Assembly (NCBI GenBank): GCA_009778065.1
Contig: WRKM01000003.1
Location: forward strand, 1-64,000
From: Oscillospiraceae bacterium
Lineage (GTDB): Bacteria; Bacillota; Clostridia; Oscillospirales; Ruminococcaceae
Direction: 5' to 3'
Length of the DNA: 64,000 nt
Shown here piece by piece: positions 35,244 through 44,018 of this stretch. Numbering within the stretch: the stretch's first letter is position 1; every line of letters starts with the position of its first letter. The notes under the pieces were generated by a model, which saw only the letters and a list, made by a program, of their open reading frames with translations, ran no database searches and was not told where the DNA came from. The translations under genes and the position numbers were made by a program.

Positions 35244-36182
35244 TTATTTTATTCTGATTTCTCCGATTTCTTTAATCAATTCATTACGCATACGGATGGC
35301 TTCTCTATGAGCTGCCCCTGCGTAGTCTTTTTCACTGCACTTTTCTTTCTTATACGCACACATAACGGCACGCGAACTGTTCACGATACCGCCGAGACCA
35401 TTTTTATTAAACGCCGCTTTTAAATCCCCTGCCGTTCCGCCTTGCGCGCCGTAACCGGGGATTAAAAAAAACGTGTTAGGCAGCATTTCACGCAGGGATT
35501 TAATCTGAGCGGGATATGTCGCGCCGACTACCGCGCCGACGCCTGACCAGCCGTATTTTTTTTCGCTTTGCGCGCCCCATTTTTCACACATACTGCCCAT
35601 AAGTTCGTATACAGCGCAGATTTCATCGCTTATTATCTGGTCTTGTAACTCGCCTGAAGAGGGGTTTGAGGTTTTTACAAGTACGAATATACCCTTGTCG
35701 TATTTTTTACAAACGTCAACAAAAGGCGTGATTCCATCAGTGCCTAAGTAGCCGTTTACCGTCATTGCGTCCGCAGGAAAAGGGGTGTATTCGTTCGCGC
35801 CTACCTGCACCTTTCCGAGGTATGCGGTCGCGTAGCCCTCCGCACTACTACCTATGTCGTTACGCTTACAGTCCGCCACTACATACAAGCCGCGTTCTTT
35901 CGCGTATTTTACGGTTTTGTAAAAGGCTTTTATTCCCTCTGTGCCGAGCATTTCATAAAAAGCGATTTGCGGCTTTACAGCGGGGACTATGTCGTAAACA
36001 GCGTCAATCAATCCCTTATTAAACTTCCAAACAGCGTTTGCCGCGCCTTTAAGCGTTTCGCCGTGTTTGGCAAACGCTTTGGCTTTTATGAATTCCGGAA
36101 TATATTCAAGCTTCGGGTCTAAGCCTATCACGGATGGATTTTGGGTTTGTACGATTTTTTCAATAAGTCTGTCAAAGGACAT
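35244..36182 (-). CDS. pyrF: orotidine 5'-phosphate decarboxylase, long form
   Basis: A 312-residue PyrF of the longer type 2 group. It decarboxylates OMP to UMP. The catalytic Lys/Asp motif is DCKRNDIGSSAEGYA; GLDPKLEYIP opens the barrel and LIPGYGAQGG binds phosphate. It starts 34 nt after the PilZ gene and ends 34 nt before carA in the pyr operon. Confidence 0.94.
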   Translation of the reverse strand: MSFDRLIEKIVQTQNPSVIGLDPKLEYIPEFIKAKAFAKHGETLKGAANAVWKFNKGLIDAVYDIVPAVKPQIAFYEMLGTEGIKAFYKTVKYAKERGLYVVADCKRNDIGSSAEGYATAYLGKVQVGANEYTPFPADAMTVNGYLGTDGITPFVDVCKKYDKGIFVLVKTSNPSSGELQDQIISDEICAVYELMGSMCEKWGAQSEKKYGWSGVGAVVGATYPAQIKSLREMLPNTFFLIPGYGAQGGTAGDLKAAFNKNGLGGIVNSSRAVMCAYKKEKCSEKDYAGAAHREAIRMRNELIKEIGEIRIK

Positions 36183-36216
36183 AACTAAACCTCCTGTTTT
36201 TAAAGTTTTTTAGAAA

Positions 36217-36558
36217 TTAAGACATCAAAAACTTGATAATCTGCGATAAGCTCGACATATCCTTTTCGATAAATTCAACACCGTATTCAAATCGCTCATC
36301 TTCGCCGGGTACAATGCGTACAATTCTACCCTTAGCGATAGTTGTATACGCTATGTTTTCATTTTTGTAGTAGGCAGAAACCTCAAGTTTGAAATTTAAC
36401 TCGTTTCCGATTTCAAAATTTATAGTTCTCATAAAGAAATTAAGACCACCGGCTGATATGTTTTCAACCGCAATTTCCTTCCACTCCTCGCCATCGGTTC
36501 TCATTGCCGCATCGTAACAATAAGAGCATCTGATAAACCTCCGCTTGTTAAACATCAT
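36217..36558 (-). CDS. PilZ domain protein, predicted c-di-GMP binder
   Basis: A 113-residue stand-alone PilZ domain. The RxxxR motif (Arg6-Arg10 in KRRFIR) and the NxSxxG motif (Asn33-Gly38, NISAGG) are both complete, so it should bind cyclic di-GMP. It lies between pyrC and pyrF with gaps of 68 and 34 nt and shares their strand. No convincing separate promoter is seen, though the 68-nt gap leaves room for one. Its partner is unknown. Confidence 0.85.
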   Translation of the reverse strand: MMFNKRRFIRCSYCYDAAMRTDGEEWKEIAVENISAGGLNFFMRTINFEIGNELNFKLEVSAYYKNENIAYTTIAKGRIVRIVPGEDERFEYGVEFIEKDMSSLSQIIKFLMS

Positions 36559-36626
36559 AGCTGTGACCTCCGTTTAAATTAAAAATATTTTGTCGCGATA
36601 GTAAAATTTAATGAGTTAATTTATTT

Positions 36627-37928
36627 TCAAGGTGCAAAAGAATACACCACGTTGCCATTTACTATTGTATGTTTGACCCTGCCTTTAAGCTTCATGCCTT
36701 TAAAACAAGAATTTCTTGATTTAGATTTAAACTGAGCAGTATCTACCGTCCATTCCTCATAGGGGTCAAACAAAGTTATATCTGCTGTATGCCCTATTGC
36801 GATACTGCCCCCGTTTTCTCCTTTTATACCAAAAATTCCCAATATTTTACGAGGATTTACGCACATTAGTCTGACTATATCGAACATACTCAGCTTTCCC
36901 GTATGAACAAGAAACGTCAGAGTTACAGCAAGCGAGGTCTCTAAGCCTATTACGCCGTTTGGCGCGGTGTGAAAATAATACTTTTCATCGGGGGTGTGCG
37001 GTGCGTGGTCTGTGGCGATGCAGTCAATCGTACCGTCACGGAGACCTTCAATAATTGCGTCAATATCTGCCCTCAGTCTTAGCGGAGGGTTCATTCTATA
37101 ATCTGCATCTTTTTCGTAGAGCTTGTCCTCGGTAAGTGTATAGTGATGCGGTGCGGCTTCGCAGGTAACTCCCACTCCCTGCGCTTTCGCGGAACGGATT
37201 TCAGCGACCGCCTCTTTAGTGGAAACGTGAGCGATATGCACTTTTTCACGTAAATCGCGAGCCAAGCTTATCTCGCGGGAGGTAATTATGTTCTCGCTTG
37301 AACGGTGAAGCCCCCAGAGTCCAAGCTTTATACTCACTATTCCTGCGTTTATAAGTCCGCCGCCTGCTATATCCATATCCTCGCAGTGAGAAATCATTAA
37401 AACCTTTTCGTCCCCTGCTTTAATCATCGCTTCACCCATGACCCGTGCGCTTTTAACAGGTCTGCCATCGTCTGTCATTGCTATACAAAAGTTTCCGTTC
37501 GCTGCTTTTTTTAACCTGCCTATGTCGCATATCTCTTTACCCTCTTGTCCCTTTGTTATGGCACAGGACGAGTATATTTTTACTTTACAGGTTTTTGCTT
37601 TTTCGGCTAAGTAATTTAAGGTTTCCTCGTTATCAATAACGGGTACTGTATTAGGCATACACAAAAACCCCGTTACACCGCCCGCCGCCGCCGCTTCGGA
37701 GCAGGTCAGCAGGTCTTCTTTATGCAGACCGCCGGGGTCGCGTGCGTGGACGTGCATATCGAACAATCCCGGAATCGCTGTCAGCCCTTTACAGTCGATA
37801 ATTCTTTCTGCGTTTTCGGTAATATTTTCAGATATGGAAATAATTTCACCTGCATTAATTAAAATATCCTTTTCCCCGTCAAGCCCCGATATATAATCCA
37901 CAACACGGGCGTTTTTCAACAGCAGCAT
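36627..37928 (-). CDS. pyrC: dihydroorotase
   Basis: A 433-residue amidohydrolase closing carbamoyl-aspartate to dihydroorotate. Metal ligands are visible in DMHVHARDPG, MTDDGRPV, MISHCED, AHVSTKEA and the catalytic DHAPHT. ATG 37928 follows GGAGG by 11 nt; the alternative TTG 37946 overlaps that site. It is the first gene of the operon pyrC-pilZ-pyrF-carA-carB-pyrK-pyrD. pyrB and pyrE are not in the window. Confidence 0.94.
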   Translation of the reverse strand: MLLLKNARVVDYISGLDGEKDILINAGEIISISENITENAERIIDCKGLTAIPGLFDMHVHARDPGGLHKEDLLTCSEAAAAGGVTGFLCMPNTVPVIDNEETLNYLAEKAKTCKVKIYSSCAITKGQEGKEICDIGRLKKAANGNFCIAMTDDGRPVKSARVMGEAMIKAGDEKVLMISHCEDMDIAGGGLINAGIVSIKLGLWGLHRSSENIITSREISLARDLREKVHIAHVSTKEAVAEIRSAKAQGVGVTCEAAPHHYTLTEDKLYEKDADYRMNPPLRLRADIDAIIEGLRDGTIDCIATDHAPHTPDEKYYFHTAPNGVIGLETSLAVTLTFLVHTGKLSMFDIVRLMCVNPRKILGIFGIKGENGGSIAIGHTADITLFDPYEEWTVDTAQFKSKSRNSCFKGMKLKGRVKHTIVNGNVVYSFAP

Positions 37929-37997
37929 AACTTCATCTTCCTCCAAGTAATTAATAAAAAGACTTCGGATTAGTTTACTTTTTGCTCAAATTAATTA

Positions 37998-38026
37998 ATT
38001 ATAGCATAATTACCCAAAAAATGCAA
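37998..38026 (-). promoter_or_regulatory. pyr operon promoter
   Basis: On the minus strand: TTGCAT, 17 nt, TATAAT with extended TGC. The leader to pyrC is about 65 nt with no terminator or PyrR-type anti-anti-terminator, so attenuation by PyrR is not evident. Confidence 0.78.
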
Positions 38027-38075
38027 GAATTATTTTTAATTTCAACCTTTTTTTATGGTTTTTTATTTCGGTTTT

Positions 38076-38306
38076 CTATTTCTGTTTTTCTTTCACAATT
38101 ATAAGACTTGTATCGTCCGAGCGTATGGCAATCACCGCACCTCTTATCAAAAATGCCGAAGGGTCGCCGAGCGGACTTTTTTGCAAACATTTTACATGTG
38201 TACCTTCTATTAATCCCAAATCCTGTAAGCGGCGGCGTATACCGCCTCTTACCCCGAGTTGTAAAATAGTAGCCTCTCCCCCGATTTTCATTTGATTCAT
38301 TGTCAT
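38076..38306 (-). CDS. FeoA-family protein
   Basis: A 76-residue SH3-like FeoA protein (GGIRRRLQDLGLIEGTHVKCLQKSPLGDPSAFLIRGAVIAIR). FeoA helps the FeoB ferrous iron transporter, but no feoB lies next to it in this window, so its partner must be elsewhere or the protein works alone. GGAGGG lies 10 nt before the ATG. It lies 95 nt after the transketolase genes, beyond a palindromic element. Confidence 0.87.
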   Translation of the reverse strand: MTMNQMKIGGEATILQLGVRGGIRRRLQDLGLIEGTHVKCLQKSPLGDPSAFLIRGAVIAIRSDDTSLIIVKEKQK

Positions 38307-38363
38307 AATGCTTCAGCCCTCCTCAAAAATTATATGCAGGAGGAGCAAATAATGATTAAAATG

Positions 38364-38396
38364 TAGGGACTACCGCGAATCACGCGATAGTCCCGA
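38364..38396. repeat. GTAGGG palindromic element after transketolase
   Basis: A 12-bp stem (38366-38377 with 38383-38394, one G-U pair) opens TGTAGGGAC and ends GTCCCG. It resembles the elements at 23511 and 53962. It lies in the gap between the transketolase and feoA genes and could end or protect the upstream transcript. Confidence 0.7.
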
Positions 38397-38401
38397 AAAA
38401 A

Positions 38402-39337
38402 CTATTTACCGATAACCTTTTTTACTTTCTCGATTATACCGGCGGTAGTCAGCCCAAACTCTTCCAAAAGCTGTACAGCCGGTCCGGAATGACCGAATTC
38501 ATCGTTGACGCCAAGCTTAACCACAGGTACGGGTGCTTTCTCAGACACAACATCCGCAACAGCCGAACCCAAGCCCCCTATGACCGAATGTTCTTCAGCA
38601 ACGACGATTTTACCCGTTTCGCGAGCGGCTTTCAGTATAAGTTCTTCGTCAAGCGGCTTTATTGTATGGATATTTATAACGCGGGCTGAAATTCCTTCTC
38701 TTGCTAACTCTTCAGCGGCTTCAACCGCCGGATATACAAGAAGACCCGTTGCTATTATTGTAACATCATCGCCATCCCTTAACGTCACGCCCTTACCAAG
38801 TTCAAATTTATAAGTATCGGGATTATTGAATACCGGGACGGGAAGTCTTCCGAAGCGTAAATATGTCGGACCCTCGTAATCCGCCATCGCCAAAACCGCC
38901 GCTCTTGCCTCTACGTCATCGGCAGGGTTAATAATAGTCATACCGGGAATTGTCCTCATTAGTGCTATATCCTCACAGCACTGGTGAGATGCACCGTCTT
39001 CACCTACGGAAATGCCTGCGTGCGTTGCCCCTATTTTAACATTCAATTTTGGATAGCCTATGCTGTTACGGACAATTTCAAAAGCTCTGCCCGCCGCAAA
39101 CATCGCAAATGCACTGGCGAAAACAAGCCGCCCTGTTGATGCTATTCCCGCGGCAACGCCGAGCATGTTACATTCTTGAATCCCGCAGTTGAAGAATCTT
39201 TCGGGGTTCTCTTTGGCGAAAGTGAGGGTCATTGTGGCGTGAGATACGTCTGCGTCAAGCACAAACAAGTCGGGACGGATTTTTACAAGCTCATTGAGTG
39301 CGTTTCCGTAGCTTATTCTTGTAGCAATTTTTTCCAT
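38402..39337 (-). CDS. transketolase, C-terminal subunit
   Basis: A 311-residue protein with the pyrimidine-binding and C-terminal domains of transketolase. GIQECNMLGVAAGIA holds the Glu that activates thiamine diphosphate, and ATHAGISVGEDGASHQ is typical. It is half of a split transketolase; the N-terminal half starts next door and the stop and start are adjacent. It serves the pentose route with xylA, xylB and fsa. Confidence 0.93.
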   Translation of the reverse strand: MEKIATRISYGNALNELVKIRPDLFVLDADVSHATMTLTFAKENPERFFNCGIQECNMLGVAAGIASTGRLVFASAFAMFAAGRAFEIVRNSIGYPKLNVKIGATHAGISVGEDGASHQCCEDIALMRTIPGMTIINPADDVEARAAVLAMADYEGPTYLRFGRLPVPVFNNPDTYKFELGKGVTLRDGDDVTIIATGLLVYPAVEAAEELAREGISARVINIHTIKPLDEELILKAARETGKIVVAEEHSVIGGLGSAVADVVSEKAPVPVVKLGVNDEFGHSGPAVQLLEEFGLTTAGIIEKVKKVIGK

Positions 39338-40183
39338 TTATTTACCCTCCATTTCTGCGAGAATCGCCTTTAATTCATCCATTGCCTGTGCGTACTGCTC
39401 GTCATTGGGTGCTTTTCCGTGCCAGTCAGCTTTACCCTCCATGTAACTCACGCACTTTCCTTTTATGCTTTTTTGAATAATCACAGTCGGACGTCCTTTT
39501 TCACTCTGTGCTTCACTGAATGCCTTTTCAATCTGCTCAAAATCATGCGCGCAAATACAAATCACGTTCCAACCGAAGGCTTTCCACTTTTCTTCAATCG
39601 GATAAGGCGACATAACGTCGTCTATTTTACCATCGATTTGCAAGCCGTTATTATCGACCACGGCGCAAAGATTGTCGAGCTTGTAATGTGATGCGAACAT
39701 TGCCGCTTCCCAAACCATACCTTCCTGAAGCTCGCCGTCACCTAATACTGCATAGACCCTGTAACTGTCGCCGCTGACCTTTCCTGACAACGCCATTCCG
39801 CAAGCCGCCGATATACCCTGCCCTAACGAGCCGGTACTCATATCAATGCCCGGAATCTTATCAATTACGGGATGTCCCTGTAACCTCGAGCCGAGCTTAC
39901 GCAGAGTTTTTAACTCGTCAACGGGAATGAAACCGCGGTTTGCCAGTACCGAATACAGGCAGGGCGCGGTATGCCCCTTAGACAGTACAAATCTGTCGCG
40001 TTCTGCCATTTTCGGTTTTGCGGGGTCAATGTTCATCAGATTAAAATAGAGATAAGTCATTAAGTCCGCTATCGAAAGCGAACCCCCGGGGTGTCCCGCT
40101 TTTGCGTTGTAAACGCCCTCGATTATTCCCATTCGTACCTTTACGGCGGTCATTTCGAGACGTTTTTTGAGTTCTTTGTCCAT
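39338..40183 (-). CDS. transketolase, N-terminal subunit
   Basis: A 281-residue thiamine diphosphate-binding half: GHPGGSLSIADL, SKGHTAPCLYSVLA, GSLGQGISAACGMA and the GDGELQEGMVWEAAMFA metal/diphosphate motif. It abuts the C-terminal half without a gap, as in other Clostridia with split transketolase. Confidence 0.93.
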   Translation of the reverse strand: MDKELKKRLEMTAVKVRMGIIEGVYNAKAGHPGGSLSIADLMTYLYFNLMNIDPAKPKMAERDRFVLSKGHTAPCLYSVLANRGFIPVDELKTLRKLGSRLQGHPVIDKIPGIDMSTGSLGQGISAACGMALSGKVSGDSYRVYAVLGDGELQEGMVWEAAMFASHYKLDNLCAVVDNNGLQIDGKIDDVMSPYPIEEKWKAFGWNVICICAHDFEQIEKAFSEAQSEKGRPTVIIQKSIKGKCVSYMEGKADWHGKAPNDEQYAQAMDELKAILAEMEGK

Positions 40184-40247
40184 AAAAATTCCTCCTGTTA
40201 ATTTTTAATTTATAGTTGATTTCATTTAAACCATCTTTTTAAACTGC

Positions 40248-41072
40248 CTACATGAGTGATAATTTTTGTAATAATCCTTTTTTCAAAAACTCCACTATTT
40301 CAGAGATTGCTCCGCTGTTATTGTCGCAGACGATTAAATCTGCACTACTCTTAACAATTTCTTCGGCATTCATGACTGCAACGCCTAAATCCGCCTGCTT
40401 GAGCATTTCGAGGTCGTTCATAAAATCACCCGCCGCAACGACATAACGGTTGCTTAAGCCCATGATTTCAAGCAGTTTCTTATATCCCGTACCCTTATTC
40501 GCGCCATAAGGAAGCATTTCATAAAAAATCGGTGCGGAGCGTACTAAATGTACGTTGTTAAAATTATTCTCTTTTGAGAATTTTATTAACTCGTCAATTT
40601 CTTCCGGCTCGCCTACGAATAGCGTTTTTATCCAGCTGTCAGGCGGGACATCGTCATAACTGCATCTAACGGGCTTCTTCGTCGCAAAGGCGAGATGCTC
40701 TTCCTCGCGCCTATTCGTACTTATTACATAAATCTCATCGTCCCTCAAAATCTCCAATCCGAGCCACGGGAACTCTTTATGAACAAGCTTTATGTACTCT
40801 TTCGCTTCATCGGGCAGATTACACCTCCACAAAAAGCGTTCTCGCTTAAAATCATATACTGCGGCACCATTAAATATGACAGCAGGAAAATTCAACTCAA
40901 GCTCTTCTGCGACCGCCCTTGCAAGGGAAACGCCTCGCCCCGTAGCGATAGTAAATATACCGCCGTTTTCTATAAGTTCACGAATTGCCGCTCTGTCTAT
41001 ATCAAGTACACGCTTATCATCGGTGAGCAATGTACCGTCGGCGTCACTTATAAGGAAGATGTTTTTTAACAT
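40248..41072 (-). CDS. Cof-type HAD phosphatase
   Basis: A 274-residue cytosolic HAD hydrolase with a C2B cap. Motif I is DADGTLLTDD, motif II TIATGRG, and motif III/IV NKGTGYKKLLEI with GDFMNDLEML. Sugar phosphates or FMN are usual substrates, but none can be chosen here. Its ATG begins directly after the stop of the upstream lipoprotein gene, and transketolase follows 64 nt downstream. Confidence 0.88.
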   Translation of the reverse strand: MLKNIFLISDADGTLLTDDKRVLDIDRAAIRELIENGGIFTIATGRGVSLARAVAEELELNFPAVIFNGAAVYDFKRERFLWRCNLPDEAKEYIKLVHKEFPWLGLEILRDDEIYVISTNRREEEHLAFATKKPVRCSYDDVPPDSWIKTLFVGEPEEIDELIKFSKENNFNNVHLVRSAPIFYEMLPYGANKGTGYKKLLEIMGLSNRYVVAAGDFMNDLEMLKQADLGVAVMNAEEIVKSSADLIVCDNNSGAISEIVEFLKKGLLQKLSLM

Positions 41073-41705
41073 TTAATCCCCTGTTCCCTCAACTGTTATA
41101 TTACTTTCTGAAGGTAATCCCGAATCGCCTACAACAACCTCTTCAAATCGAAGGTTGTCAATAAAGCTCAAAATATCTTCCTCCTCCCCATGGGGAGTGC
41201 GAATATTTATATGGTATACATCTTCATAAATTGTCATTATTATCGCAGAAGAATATGGCTTACCGAGTACGTTTAAACCGCTCCAAAAATGATATTCAAA
41301 CCGCGTACCGTCTTTTTCTGCTGAGCCGAAAGTATCACCGATGAAATGCTCGCGTGCCTCTTTTACATAATCGTCTAAACTAAGTTCGTTTTCATTATAA
41401 ACCGTGCTTTTTGAAATAGAAATCTGTACATAACCTTCTTCGCCATACCGCTTTTTGAGTTCTGCACTTTTTATATAATAGAAATAAGCGCTCGTCTCTT
41501 TTTCACGGGTAATAACATACTCTCCGTATTCCTCAGTAAGTACGGGAATAATGAATATCTTATCATGCGGAGATTCGACAAACATAGAACCAAGGTCTTT
41601 TATCTCTTTTTTTTCCGTTGTCCCGAAGAAATTAATTGAACAAGATGATAAAAACAGAATTGTTACTATTACCGGAAAAAGTTTTGAATACCTACACCTA
41701 CACAT
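41073..41705 (-). CDS. lipoprotein of unknown function
   Basis: A 210-residue lipoprotein. The start is MCRCRYSKLFPVIV, followed by the lipobox LSSC, and a soluble domain with KIFIIPVLTEEYGEYVITRE and a later YHFWSGLNVLGKPYSSAIIM segment. I recognise no family. AAGGAG before ATG 41705 supports the start. It follows the secreted metallopeptidase by 11 nt, so the two may act together outside the membrane. Confidence 0.75.
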   Translation of the reverse strand: MCRCRYSKLFPVIVTILFLSSCSINFFGTTEKKEIKDLGSMFVESPHDKIFIIPVLTEEYGEYVITREKETSAYFYYIKSAELKKRYGEEGYVQISISKSTVYNENELSLDDYVKEAREHFIGDTFGSAEKDGTRFEYHFWSGLNVLGKPYSSAIIMTIYEDVYHINIRTPHGEEEDILSFIDNLRFEEVVVGDSGLPSESNITVEGTGD

Positions 41706-41716
41706 TGGCACTCTCC

Positions 41717-42517
41717 TTAGTAATTGGCGAGTAAATATTCTTTAATCTCATTCTCGCATTTATCGCAATAAATATTTGTGTTCCCTCTCATTATCATTTC
41801 ATATATTTTCCCGTCTCCGATGTTATAGCCGCTGATACATAAGCCGTGTACCGTATCTCCGACTGCCCCGAATGTGTGGCTCATTTCGTGAAGTGCTATT
41901 TCAAAACGCAAAGCCGGCGTTATAGGCATTATAGACCAATTCACATAAGCCATTGTATATCTGTTACCGCCTACAAACTCAGCGATTCCGCCTCTGTTAA
42001 AGGTATTATGGTTTTGTCCCTCACAAACAACACCAACGAAGCACAGACATGTTACATGTCCCGTCCATGTCGCAACCTTTGTTTTTTCATTCACGGGAAC
42101 TCCCTGCGGATATTCCATAGTTATATGTAGAGCGTTTTTACAATGATACGTGGTACTTGAAACTGCGTCACAAACCTCTTCGGGTAACAAATGCGAGCAT
42201 TGAACATTTATCGGTTCCCCGCATGTGTCAGCAGGTGATGTGTATCTCACAGGGGTATTGCTATTTATTATCAGATTAAATTTTTTTGCCATGACACAAT
42301 TCATGATGCTCTGAACTTCTTGTATCCGATTACGCGCCTGAGCGTAACCACCGCTTCTTTGGACATACCCTTGGTCAAAATAATTATCTACCTCTGCGTA
42401 ATACATTCTGTCCGAAGCTTTTTCAAGAGCTGTTTCGCCTGTTGCCGAACCTTTTGATGAAGCCGGTAATACAACTACACTCATTACTATTATAAATGAA
42501 ATGATTCTCTTTCTCAT
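41717..42517 (-). CDS. secreted zinc metallopeptidase, metzincin-like
   Basis: A 266-residue protein with a cleavable-type signal peptide of about 24 residues. The zinc motif HEMSHTFGAVGD places His210, Glu211, His214 and Gly217, with Asp221 one residue later than the third ligand of classical metzincins (HExxHxxGxxH/D). A possible Met-turn follows at YEMIMRG (241-244), close to a CDKC pair. About ten Cys suggest disulfides or a second metal site. The substrate is unknown. It starts 15 nt after rluD. Confidence 0.75.
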   Translation of the reverse strand: MRKRIISFIIVMSVVVLPASSKGSATGETALEKASDRMYYAEVDNYFDQGYVQRSGGYAQARNRIQEVQSIMNCVMAKKFNLIINSNTPVRYTSPADTCGEPINVQCSHLLPEEVCDAVSSTTYHCKNALHITMEYPQGVPVNEKTKVATWTGHVTCLCFVGVVCEGQNHNTFNRGGIAEFVGGNRYTMAYVNWSIMPITPALRFEIALHEMSHTFGAVGDTVHGLCISGYNIGDGKIYEMIMRGNTNIYCDKCENEIKEYLLANY

Positions 42518-42532
42518 AATACCCCCGCCTTT

Positions 42533-43462
42533 TCATTGCTCTGCCGGTGTTATTGATGAATAACTGAGTTGTTTTAGCAGCTTTAAAAAATACTCCGGTA
42601 AATCACTTTCAAGTTCTATGTACTCACCGCTTCTCGGATGAACAAAACCCAATTTTGACGCATGGAGACATTGTCCGCAAAGCCATGAGGGAGTTCCGTT
42701 ACCGTATACGTCGTCACCTAAAACAGGATGTCCTATATATGCCATATGTGTGCGGATTTGGTGGGTTCTTCCTGTTTCGAGCCGAATACGAAGATGCGTC
42801 GCTTTTCGGTAGTGCTTAACAACCTCATAATGTGTAACAGCGTTTCTCGGATTTGACCCGTTTACAGACATTTGTTTACGTTTTATTTTATGCCGACCGA
42901 TAGGCGCATCAATCGTGCCGCACTCTGTTTTAATATTCCCGCTTACGACCGCCCTGTATTCTCTTTTGACGCTGTGTTCTTTAAGCTGTGCGGCAATTCG
43001 TGTATGTGTAAAATCGTTTTTAACGGCAAGCAATAAACCACTCGTGTTTTTATCGATTCTGTGAACAATTCCGGGGCGTATTTCACCGTTTATACCCGAA
43101 AGTGAATCCCCGCAGTGGTGCATAAGAAAGTTTACTAATGTACCGGAAGTGTTTCCGTGAGCAGGGTGAACAACGATTCCGCGCGGTTTGTTTACCACTA
43201 ACAAATCATTGTCCTCGTAGACTATATCTATGGGGAGGTTTTCCGGAATTATATCCGTTTTGACCGCTTCGGGGATTTTTAGGGTTATTCTGTCCCCCGA
43301 TTTTATTTTATAATTTTTAGAAATAAGCGAGTCGTTAACCTTACAATTTCCTGCTTCTATGAGATTGGCGGCGGCAGTACGAGTCAGGATTTCAACACTT
43401 TCGGATAAAAACTTATCAAGCCTGATTTCACTTTCTCGGGCGATTAGGTTTATTTCATTCAT
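42533..43462 (-). CDS. pseudouridine synthase RluD family
   Basis: A 309-residue enzyme with an N-terminal S4 domain (RLDKFLSESVEILTRTAAANLI) and the catalytic RluA/D core. The catalytic Asp lies in HRIDKNTSGLLL, and LETGRTHQIRTHMAYIGHP is typical. It probably modifies 23S rRNA. ATG 43462 overlaps the lspA stop by 8 nt, as in the common lspA-rluD pair; the GTG at 43480 is possible but less likely. Confidence 0.93.
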   Translation of the reverse strand: MNEINLIARESEIRLDKFLSESVEILTRTAAANLIEAGNCKVNDSLISKNYKIKSGDRITLKIPEAVKTDIIPENLPIDIVYEDNDLLVVNKPRGIVVHPAHGNTSGTLVNFLMHHCGDSLSGINGEIRPGIVHRIDKNTSGLLLAVKNDFTHTRIAAQLKEHSVKREYRAVVSGNIKTECGTIDAPIGRHKIKRKQMSVNGSNPRNAVTHYEVVKHYRKATHLRIRLETGRTHQIRTHMAYIGHPVLGDDVYGNGTPSWLCGQCLHASKLGFVHPRSGEYIELESDLPEYFLKLLKQLSYSSITPAEQ

Positions 43463-44018
43463 CCGCTTCCGACGCCTCACTTGAAGCTTTTAAAGGTTGC
43501 TTCTCATTTTCGTTTTCTCTTTTATTTTTCAGTTCTTCTCTAAACAAAGCAAAAACCGCTATAAAAGAACCCGTCACCGCACATATATCAGCAAAATTAA
43601 AAATAGCGAAATTTATAAACTCAATATAAATAAAGTCTATAACATAACCGTAAAAAGCGCGGTCAGCTAAATTACCCATGCCGCCTGAAGCAAGCAATAT
43701 AAGCGCGGCATAAAGCAACTTGTTTTTAGTCTTGTCCGACATAAGAAATATCAGTACCCCGATTACAAGTAACCCCGATACAATAATCAGGAAAAGCCGT
43801 TGCCCTTGTAATATACTGAATGCCGCGCCTGTGTTTTGGACATATTTAAAACTCAGAATATTATTTCCGCCTATTTTTATAAGCGTAATCGAATCACCGA
43901 GTTCTAAAAAAGCTGTTATCAATTGCTTCGTAAACCTGTCGATACCGACAAGCAATATGATTGTAAGAAAGGTTAACAGCCGAGTCTTAATCTTTTCTTT
44001 TCGTGCAAAAGATTTCAT
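43455..44018 (-). CDS. lspA: lipoprotein signal peptidase II
   Basis: An aspartic membrane peptidase that removes lipoprotein signal peptides. It has four transmembrane helices. The catalytic aspartates are in GGMGNLADRAFYGYVIDF and FNFADICAVTG, and NTGAAFSILQG is conserved. ATG 44018 overlaps the ileS stop as ATGA, pointing to coupled translation. A 25-residue charged C-terminal tail extends past the usual length. The several lipoproteins in this window are its likely clients. Confidence 0.93.
   Translation of the reverse strand: MKSFARKEKIKTRLLTFLTIILLVGIDRFTKQLITAFLELGDSITLIKIGGNNILSFKYVQNTGAAFSILQGQRLFLIIVSGLLVIGVLIFLMSDKTKNKLLYAALILLASGGMGNLADRAFYGYVIDFIYIEFINFAIFNFADICAVTGSFIAVFALFREELKNKRENENEKQPLKASSEASEADE

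Noticed and set aside
37929-38075. PyrR-type attenuator before pyrC.
   Set aside because: The 65-nt leader has no terminator or PyrR binding loop.
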